Positions 1 to 5,249 of a stretch of DNA of 8,148 bases are shown one piece after another (position 1 is the stretch's first letter; each line of letters begins with the position of its first letter). The translations under genes and the position numbers were made by a program. The notes under the pieces were generated by a model, which was given only the letters and a program-made list of their open reading frames with translations, did no database searches and was not told the origin of the DNA. The DNA lies in assembly GCA_002278985.1 (NCBI GenBank), contig NCJP01000061.1:1-8148 (forward strand), read 5' to 3'. This DNA is from Erythrobacter sp. 34-65-8. Lineage in GTDB: Bacteria; Pseudomonadota; Alphaproteobacteria; Sphingomonadales; Sphingomonadaceae.

Positions 1-1
1 G

Positions 2-1204
2 GTCGATATCCGGAAGATGTATGCCGGCACAGGTGCCTTTACCTTTGACCCGGGCTTCACCTCGACCGCCAGCTGCGAAAGCGCGCTTACCTATATCGAC
101 GGTGAAGAGGGTGTGCTGCTGCACCGGGGCTATCCGATCGGGCAGCTTGCCGAGCAGTCCAGCTTCATGGAAGTCTCCTACCTGCTGCTGAACGGCGAAC
201 TGCCCAGCGCAGACGAACTGTCCGACTTCGAGAACACCATTACCCGCCACACCATGCTGCACGAGCAGCTGGCGACCTTCTATCGTGGTTTCCGCCGTGA
301 CGCCCACCCGATGGCAATCATGTGCGGTGTGGTCGGCGCTCTGTCAGCGTTTTATCATGACAGCACCGACATCTCCGATCCGAACCATCGCAAGATCTCG
401 AGCCACCGCCTGATCGCTAAGATGCCGACCATTGCGGCCATGGCCTACAAGTATTCGGTCGGGCAGCCGTTCCTCTATCCCAAGAACGACCTCAGCTATA
501 CCGGCAACTTCCTGCGCATGACCTTCGGTGTGCCCGCTGAAGAGTATGAGCTGCATCCTGCGGTCGAGCGGGCGATGGACCGGATCTTCATCCTCCATGC
601 CGATCATGAGCAGAACGCTTCGACCTCGACCGTGCGTCTGGCTGGCTCGTCGGGCGCCAATCCCTTCGCCTGCATCGCGGCCGGAATCGCCTGCCTGTGG
701 GGTCCGGCGCATGGCGGCGCGAATGAAGCTGCGCTCAACATGCTGCAGGAAATCGGCACGCCCGACCGGATCCAGCATTATATCGACCGGGCGAAGGACA
801 AGAACGATCCTTTCCGCCTGATGGGCTTCGGCCATCGCGTGTACAAGAACTACGACCCGCGCGCGACGGTAATGCAGAAGACGGTGCGCGAGGTGTTCGA
901 TGCGCTGAAGGTCACCGACCCGGTGTTTGAAACCGCGTTGCGGCTCGAAGAGATTGCGTTGAGCGATCCCTATTTCGCCGAAAAGAAGCTGTTCCCCAAC
1001 GTGGATTTCTATTCGGGCATCATCCTGTCGGCGATCGGTTTCCCGACAACGATGTTCACCGCCCTGTTCGCGCTCGCCCGCACGGTTGGCTGGGTCGCGC
1101 AGTGGAACGAAATGATTTCCGACCCCGGCCAGAAGATCGGCCGCCCGCGCCAGCTCTACACCGGGCCGACAGAACGGGATTACCTGCCGATCAGCCAGCG
1201 GTAA
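2..1204 (+). CDS. gltA: Citrate synthase, 5'-truncated by the window edge
   Basis: Condenses oxaloacetate and acetyl-CoA to citrate, the entry step of the TCA cycle, in the cytosol. The frame is open from base 2 ([11 protein letters not shown]...), so the ATG at 17 is internal; 400 codons are visible and about 25-30 N-terminal residues should lie upstream, judging from the usual ~425-430 residues of bacterial GltA. The three catalytic residues are present: His in GPAHGGANE (codon 710-712), His in [14 protein letters not shown] (833-835) and Asp in NVDFYSG (1004-1006). The substrate-binding segment [12 protein letters not shown] is also intact. The C-terminus ([17 protein letters not shown]) is typical of the family and ends at a TAA. 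The promoter is not visible. It converges on the kinase-like gene with only 11 bases between stop codons and no convincing terminator. Identification is secure; placement in Sphingomonadales is inferred from sequence style. Confidence 0.97.
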   Translation, partial: VDIRKMYAGTGAFTFDPGFTSTASCESALTYIDGEEGVLLHRGYPIGQLAEQSSFMEVSYLLLNGELPSADELSDFENTITRHTMLHEQLATFYRGFRRDAHPMAIMCGVVGALSAFYHDSTDISDPNHRKISSHRLIAKMPTIAAMAYKYSVGQPFLYPKNDLSYTGNFLRMTFGVPAEEYELHPAVERAMDRIFILHADHEQNASTSTVRLAGSSGANPFACIAAGIACLWGPAHGGANEAALNMLQEIGTPDRIQHYIDRAKDKNDPFRLMGFGHRVYKNYDPRATVMQKTVREVFDALKVTDPVFETALRLEEIALSDPYFAEKKLFPNVDFYSGIILSAIGFPTTMFTALFALARTVGWVAQWNEMISDPGQKIGRPRQLYTGPTERDYLPISQR

Positions 1205-1215
1205 GCAATTGCCGG

Positions 1216-2613
1216 TTACCGGGGCTTCGTGCGCCGGTCTTCGAGGGCGGGGAGTGCCAGCGTAAAGCGGGCGCCCTCGCCCTCTTTGCTTGATACGGTC
1301 AGGTCGCCGCCCATGGCGAGCGCGAGCTTGCGCGAAATGTACAGGCCCAGCCCTGACCCGCCGTCACCGCTGCGGCCAAGTCGTTCGAACTTGCGGAACA
1401 CGGCGTCCTGCTGCTCGCGCGAGAGCCCGGGGCCACTGTCAGCCACGGTTGCGAGCGACTGGCTTCCGGCGCTGGACAGGGAGATGCTCACGGTAGAGCC
1501 AACCGGCGAATAGCGGATAGCGTTGCCGATCAGGTTGAGAAGGACCTGCAAAGCCCGGCGGAATTCGCCGATTGCCAGCACCGGCGCAGTGCCGCCCTCG
1601 ATCTCCAGTGTAATCTGGCGTTCGCGTGCCCTGACCCCGAGGATGCCGGTCGCCCGTTTGACAATATCCATCAGGTCGATCCGGTCGGGTGCGGTGTTGA
1701 AGCCATCGGATTCGACGACTTCCAGATCGGCCAGGTCGTCAAGCAGCGAGAGCAGATGCTGCCCCGCCGAAGCGATGTCGGCGGCGTACTGGCTGTATTC
1801 GTCCCCGAGAGGGCCCGCCAGGCGCGAACGGATCGTCTCCGCATTGGCAATAATCCGGGCGATCGGCTTGCGAAGGACCGGTGAGAGTTCGCGCCCGATC
1901 CGGCGGTCGACCAGAGGAGAGGGAGCCACTTGCGCCGCTTTGACCCGGATCAGAGGACGGTCGGCGACGAGATAGAGTTCGAACCCGGCGCTCCCCGCCA
2001 TCGGGCGGCCAAGCGGCACCAGCGAAACAGTCCATTCGCGCTGTGATCCTGCGACCGTGCAGCGGGCCCCGTCAAGCAGGCGCCAATGCATGGGTTGCCG
2101 ATGGTTGTTCTGCACCAGTTCGACAAACTGGGTCCACGGCTCGCCGATACCGGCACGCATTGCCGTTGCCGCTTCCCGCAGGTCGGCAGCGTCGGCCTCG
2201 ACCGTCAGCAAGCGCTGCCCCGGGTCGAGCCGGGCGCTCAGTTCGGCAGTTGCGCGGTCGATTTCGAGCCGTCGCCGCGCGGCGACCTGATCGGATTCGG
2301 GGGGCAACGGGCTCGCCTGCCAGCTCGCAACCGCGATGTCGCAGCCGGTCTGTCCATTCTGGCTGTACGGGGCAATCTCGACCCATGCCTCGACCCGTTC
2401 GTCCCCGTCGAGGGCGCCGACCAGTCGGGCGAGACGTAGTCCATACTGGCGCGATTTGCGCACCAGGGCGAGCAATTCGGGGATTGCCACCGTGCCGGGC
2501 AGCTCGCCGCCGCATCGCACCTGCAGACCGGCGAGCAGTTCATCAGCCTCGATCAGCCGGTCCTCCCCGTCAGTGCGGGCGTGCGCGAGCGCGGTCTTCT
2601 TGCTGGAAGCCAT
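1216..2613 (-). CDS. PAS-like/HisKA-like sensor kinase homologue lacking the phosphoacceptor His (probable pseudokinase)
   Basis: A 465-residue soluble protein with no signal peptide or membrane helix. Residues ~30-100 and ~130-218 look like two PAS-type sensory regions (for example VEAWVEI...ASWQ and HWRLLDG...EWTVSLVP). The dimerisation domain spans ~235-300 and the HATPase_c domain ~310-455. In the ATPase domain the N box (NLIGNAIRYSP, Asn364), G1 (DSGPG, Asp392), F box (FRKFERLG, ~406-413) and G2 (GGSGLGL, 418-424) are intact, so ATP binding is expected. The H-box, normally LSHELRTP, reads LSPVLRKP: the phosphoacceptor His is Pro245 (codon 1879-1881) and the following acidic residue is Val246. 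Classical autophosphorylation should therefore be impossible. It may act like DivL-type non-canonical kinases, as an allosteric partner (inference). The ATG lies 3 bases after the stop of the upstream gene with no strong ribosome site, suggesting translational coupling. It is the last gene of the block. Confidence 0.88.
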   Translation of the reverse strand: MASSKKTALAHARTDGEDRLIEADELLAGLQVRCGGELPGTVAIPELLALVRKSRQYGLRLARLVGALDGDERVEAWVEIAPYSQNGQTGCDIAVASWQASPLPPESDQVAARRRLEIDRATAELSARLDPGQRLLTVEADAADLREAATAMRAGIGEPWTQFVELVQNNHRQPMHWRLLDGARCTVAGSQREWTVSLVPLGRPMAGSAGFELYLVADRPLIRVKAAQVAPSPLVDRRIGRELSPVLRKPIARIIANAETIRSRLAGPLGDEYSQYAADIASAGQHLLSLLDDLADLEVVESDGFNTAPDRIDLMDIVKRATGILGVRARERQITLEIEGGTAPVLAIGEFRRALQVLLNLIGNAIRYSPVGSTVSISLSSAGSQSLATVADSGPGLSREQQDAVFRKFERLGRSGDGGSGLGLYISRKLALAMGGDLTVSSKEGEGARFTLALPALEDRRTKPR

Positions 2614-2616
2614 GGC

Positions 2617-3582
2617 CTAGCCCGCAGACCGCCGTACGGAAGATGCCAGCAGGCCGGCCGCCCGATCCCCGCGGAGAAAATCGAATCCATCCGGCAGGGC
2701 CACCTCGGGGTGGAGGTAGAGGAACTGTTCTTCCACGTCCTTCGACCGGAGGCCGGCGGCACGCAATGACAGCGCCATTCGTGCCAGCTGGCTGTCATTG
2801 GTGGCAAGCACGGTGAGATCGCGTTCCTGCCGCGATGCATTTGCAAGGGCGGTCAGAAACAGGGCTGTGCCGGCATGGCTGATGGACAGGGCAGCGGTCA
2901 CACCGCTCCCCAACCCGGAAATCAGCCTTGCCAGCAGACCAAGGCGGCTGGCGCCCTCGTCATACGCATTTCGCAGGGTCTGTTCAGCCCCGTCGGCCGA
3001 ATCCCCGTCACCTGTGCCGGATATCGTCCGCCATATCGTCAGGGCAGAGTGGAAGAGGTCTGCTGGCAGTTCTCCCAAGGGCAGCTCCATCCTTCGCTGC
3101 TGCTGCATGAAGCGGGCCTGTGCGGCGAGCGCAGCCATACCCGTCGTAGCCGTCGCCGGATCGTCCGAAGCAATCAGCGCCTGCATCAGCGGCGAGAGAA
3201 CAGGATCGATCGCAGACCGCTCCTCAAGGCGCCGAGCGAGCTGCGCCTCGAGCGCCATGGCATGGCAATGCACGAGGAAATTCATGTTGCCCGCGAGAAG
3301 AGCGGCCAGCCGCGCCTCGAGCGGGCTGTCGACTTCCGGCAGGGTCGCGGCAGGAGCCTCTTCACTGCCCTGAACGGTCAGGATCTGATGCGCCACGTGC
3401 CTCGTCATCCCCCGCACCCGGGCGACGATCTCGTCACTGAACAGGGAATGGTCATGCTGTGCCAGCAAGTGGCCAAGGATAGGCCCTATCGTGCCGAGCA
3501 CGGTATCCCCGTGCGCGAGCTCCTCGCGGAGCACCGCTTCCACAGGCATCTCGTCTGCCGGATCGGTGGGGATGCTATCCAT
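2617..3582 (-). CDS. Hypothetical helical protein, third gene of the degenerate-phosphorelay operon
   Basis: I do not recognise a family for this 321-residue protein. The composition is Ala/Leu-rich and looks almost entirely alpha-helical. Residues ~15-70 and ~85-185 read as amphipathic helices, including a basic, Gln-rich patch at ~156-165 (RFMQQQRRME). A low-complexity Gly/Asp linker occupies ~188-200. Residues ~214-248 are hydrophobic with Gly/Ala/Ser, which could be a buried helical hairpin or a weak membrane segment. The C-terminal ~252-310 is a mixed segment with LTVLATNDSQLARMAL and LPDGFDFLRGDRA. No catalytic motif is visible. The ATG at 3582 has an AAGG Shine-Dalgarno 7 bases upstream and follows the previous stop by 24 bases; its stop sits 3 bases before the kinase-like ATG. 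The tight spacing suggests it works with the kinase-like protein. DUF2336 was considered, but I see no convincing match. Confidence 0.85.
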   Translation of the reverse strand: MDSIPTDPADEMPVEAVLREELAHGDTVLGTIGPILGHLLAQHDHSLFSDEIVARVRGMTRHVAHQILTVQGSEEAPAATLPEVDSPLEARLAALLAGNMNFLVHCHAMALEAQLARRLEERSAIDPVLSPLMQALIASDDPATATTGMAALAAQARFMQQQRRMELPLGELPADLFHSALTIWRTISGTGDGDSADGAEQTLRNAYDEGASRLGLLARLISGLGSGVTAALSISHAGTALFLTALANASRQERDLTVLATNDSQLARMALSLRAAGLRSKDVEEQFLYLHPEVALPDGFDFLRGDRAAGLLASSVRRSAG

Positions 3583-3606
3583 CTGGCCGCCTTAGCGTGT
3601 CTGTGG

Positions 3607-4800
3607 TTAAGCGCGGGTTAGCCTACCTGTATCGGGCCGGGCGAAAAGAAACACCAACAAAAGCATCGCCAGTACCTGGACTGCGATTTCCAGCCTGTTG
3701 CCTGCCGTAGCCACCGCAAGAACCACGAACAGCAGCATGTGGTCATAGGCAATCGATCGCGCCCAATCGCGCCCCCGCTTGCGTGCAAGATTCAACAGGC
3801 CAACCAGCATGACCAGGGGAAACGCAAGCGAGGTCCAGTCCCGCCCTGCCCCAGCCAGCAGAGGCGCGGCGACCACCGCAATGTCCAGCGCCAGAACGGC
3901 GCCATCCCGGCGCAGCGCACTGGCATCTTCGCCCAAACCCTGGCGCAACTGATCAACTGCCATCCAGGCCCGCACCAGCGCCGCTGCACAAACAAGGATG
4001 GCAAAGCTCGCTACCAGGAAGCCAGCTGCTGCGCTGATCAGCCCGAGCCCCAGAGCCAGAAAGCCCCCGCCCAGCACGAACGACACGCTTGCTGGCTGGC
4101 GCAACATTGCCTCCGCACGGATACCCATGACACGGTCGACAAGGGCGTTGCCCGGGGCGAACCAGCTCGACGGCCGGAGCAGGGTCTTAACCATGCGCCG
4201 GCCCAATTCGCGCGCCGACCTTGCCGAGTCGACCAGCCGCCAGGAGCCATGTGCGATATATTCCGGTGACACTTCGATCCGGGGACGTCCTGATTGCAAG
4301 GCCGATCGCATAAGCGCCGAGAGCGCATCGATGTCAGGGGGAAGCTCGGCCAGCCGTTCAAGGTCTGCTCCGCCGCACCTGAGCACGCCGGCCCAGGCCT
4401 CCGCCCGATCAACCCGTTCGAACCCGGCAGCTATCCCCGCCTCCACGGGGAAGGTCAGCACGCCTTTCCGGCGACCGATTGCCTCTGCAACGCTCTGCTC
4501 GTCCGGAATGACGCCGTCGGCGATGATCACGATTTCGTCAGCGGCGGTTATCAATCCGTGCAGCGCCTGTCGGCCGCTGACGACATGAAACCTGCGCCCG
4601 GATCGCTCGACCCGGTGCTGGACAGCAACAAGCTCGGGCGAAAGTCCCTCAGCCAGGCAGATCACGCGTTCGCAGCCCAGTTCCAGCGCCATTTCCACCT
4701 GACGTGCAATTACTGTATTGCCGGCCATCCGCAGGAAGGCGCGAGGACATGAGGCGCCGTCGGTTGCGCGCTCCAGGGTTGAGAGAAGGGCAACCAGCAA
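3607..4800 (-). CDS. Membrane protein with degenerate nucleotidyltransferase-like N-terminus and CDP-alcohol-phosphatidyltransferase-like C-terminus
   Basis: A 397-residue protein in two parts. Residues ~1-165 resemble a sugar/inositol-phosphate nucleotidyltransferase (GT-A/Rossmann-like) fold. The stretch PRAFLRMAGNTVIARQ (~19-34) matches the position of the usual PKPLLPVAGRPLI segment, followed by CERVICLAEG and DEIVIIADGVIPD (~88-100). Residues ~205-233 (LLRPSSWFAPGN...DRVMGIRAEAML) resemble the linker into the membrane domain of bifunctional IPCT/DIPP-synthase proteins. About six membrane helices follow (~238-257, 259-279, 300-317, 322-338, 352-368, 370-387). The N-terminal GxGxR-type nucleotide loop with its Lys is absent, and no D(x2)DG(x2)AR...D(x3)D CDP-alcohol motif is found, so neither classical activity is supported. 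It may be a pseudoenzyme or a lipid- or membrane-sensing scaffold (inference). The start is TTG at 4798-4800, supported by GAGGA 8 bases upstream. Confidence 0.75.
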   Translation of the reverse strand: MLVALLSTLERATDGASCPRAFLRMAGNTVIARQVEMALELGCERVICLAEGLSPELVAVQHRVERSGRRFHVVSGRQALHGLITAADEIVIIADGVIPDEQSVAEAIGRRKGVLTFPVEAGIAAGFERVDRAEAWAGVLRCGGADLERLAELPPDIDALSALMRSALQSGRPRIEVSPEYIAHGSWRLVDSARSARELGRRMVKTLLRPSSWFAPGNALVDRVMGIRAEAMLRQPASVSFVLGGGFLALGLGLISAAAGFLVASFAILVCAAALVRAWMAVDQLRQGLGEDASALRRDGAVLALDIAVVAAPLLAGAGRDWTSLAFPLVMLVGLLNLARKRGRDWARSIAYDHMLLFVVLAVATAGNRLEIAVQVLAMLLLVFLFARPDTGRLTRA

Positions 4801-4808
4801 GGCAGGGT

Positions 4809-4813
4809 TCCTC
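4809..4813 (-). promoter_or_regulatory. Shine-Dalgarno deciding a TTG start
   Basis: On the minus strand GAGGA is followed by 8 bases and then TTG at 4800-4798. The reading frame stays open upstream of this point, but it contains no in-frame ATG, GTG or TTG between 4801 and the end of the preceding gene at 4868. The ribosome site therefore fixes the start of the membrane protein. Confidence 0.6.
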
Positions 4814-4867
4814 GAAGCGGTGACCCTTGAGTCTAGGCGGTCGATCCGCCCAAGCCAAGCATGGCCG

Positions 4868-5176
4868 TCAGTTTCGGGGAGTGTTGAAGTGCGCTCGGAA
4901 GGTTTCGAGGCGGCGTACGATCACGGGATCGCCCGGGGCGCTGGCCAGTGCTTCATCAGCCAGCGTGATGAGTTCAGCCGCGTGGAACGAAGCTGCGAGC
5001 CCCTTCAGCCGCAGCGCGGCCATGGTCCAGTTCCCATCGCACCGTGAGCGCCTCAGCAGGTCGATCTGGCGAGCCAGGCTGTCCGCGAAGGCCAGACGCA
5101 ATTCGGCCAGCAGGGCAGGATCTTTGCCTGCAGCAGCCGTCAATGTGGCATCGAAAGAGCCGTTGTCGAAAAGCAT
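4868..5176 (-). CDS. HPt-like phosphotransfer-domain protein lacking the phosphoacceptor His
   Basis: A 102-residue, all-helical cytosolic protein of the size of a stand-alone histidine phosphotransfer (HPt) domain. Residues ~20-95 follow the HPt pattern: a first helix (LLAELRLAFADSLARQIDLL), then ALRLKGLAASFHAAEL at ~54-69, then LADEAL and a final helix (VIVRRLETFRAHF). The HPt hallmark is (A)HxLKG. Here it reads LRLKG, with Leu55 (codon 5012-5014, CTG) in place of the phosphoacceptor His; Lys58 and Gly59 are kept. The nearby His65 sits in the inter-helix SFxA position and does not replace it. It is the first gene of the minus-strand block, and the next start is 67 bases downstream. An in-frame TAA at 5204-5206 excludes any earlier start, and the ribosome site is weak. 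HPt assignment rests on one motif plus helix layout and length. Confidence 0.72.
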   Translation of the reverse strand: MLFDNGSFDATLTAAAGKDPALLAELRLAFADSLARQIDLLRRSRCDGNWTMAALRLKGLAASFHAAELITLADEALASAPGDPVIVRRLETFRAHFNTPRN

Positions 5177-5249
5177 CGTCTGGCCACTGTAATGCCGGCT
5201 TGGTTAAGACAGGGTTTAACATGCAGCGAAACGTGGTAGCTTCCTGGCC
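5177..5249. promoter_or_regulatory. Divergent promoter region between the HPt-like operon and the coiled-coil gene
   Basis: This 73-base gap is the longest non-coding stretch in the window and must hold promoters for both directions, unless transcription enters from further away. It is richer in A/T than its surroundings. I could not place confident -35/-10 boxes. Neither flanking ATG has a strong Shine-Dalgarno sequence. The TTAA-type motif described separately lies near its middle. Confidence 0.6.
5201..5222. promoter_or_regulatory. Possible CtrA-like paired TTAA half-sites
   Basis: The stretch contains TGGTTAA (minus strand TTAACCA) at 5201-5207 and TTAACAT at 5216-5222. Read on the plus strand it is TTAA, 8 bases, TTAAC, one base longer than the alphaproteobacterial CtrA consensus TTAA-N7-TTAAC. 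It is centred 25-50 bases upstream of both divergent ATG codons, a plausible place for a regulator of both. Binding by CtrA is inference; the spacing is off by one. Confidence 0.3.

Noticed and set aside
1212..1222. Palindrome CCGG-TTA-CCGG between gltA and the kinase-like gene as a terminator
   Set aside because: The stem is only 4 base pairs with a 3-base loop, there is no T-run on either strand, and it overlaps the stop codon at 1216-1218.
1756..1758. His286 (GQHLL) of the kinase-like protein as a replacement phosphoacceptor
   Set aside because: This His belongs to the second dimerisation helix and is a common residue in HisKA proteins that also have the normal H-box His, so it is not a substitute acceptor.
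2043..2816. Long plus-strand open frame of 257 codons opposite the kinase-like and unknown genes
   Set aside because: Its translation is Arg/Pro/Ser-rich with no domain-like pattern, as expected from the antisense of a GC-rich gene; the minus-strand genes have clear domains and tight operon spacing.
2875..3621. Plus-strand open frame of 248 codons opposite the 321-residue gene
   Set aside because: It is antisense, of biased composition and crosses an operon junction. The minus-strand frame has a good ribosome site and operon fit, although neither protein has a recognised family.
4982..4984. His65 of the HPt-like protein as the phosphoacceptor
   Set aside because: It lies 10 residues after the motif position, in the SFxA turn after LKG, not on the exposed helix face where HPt His residues sit.
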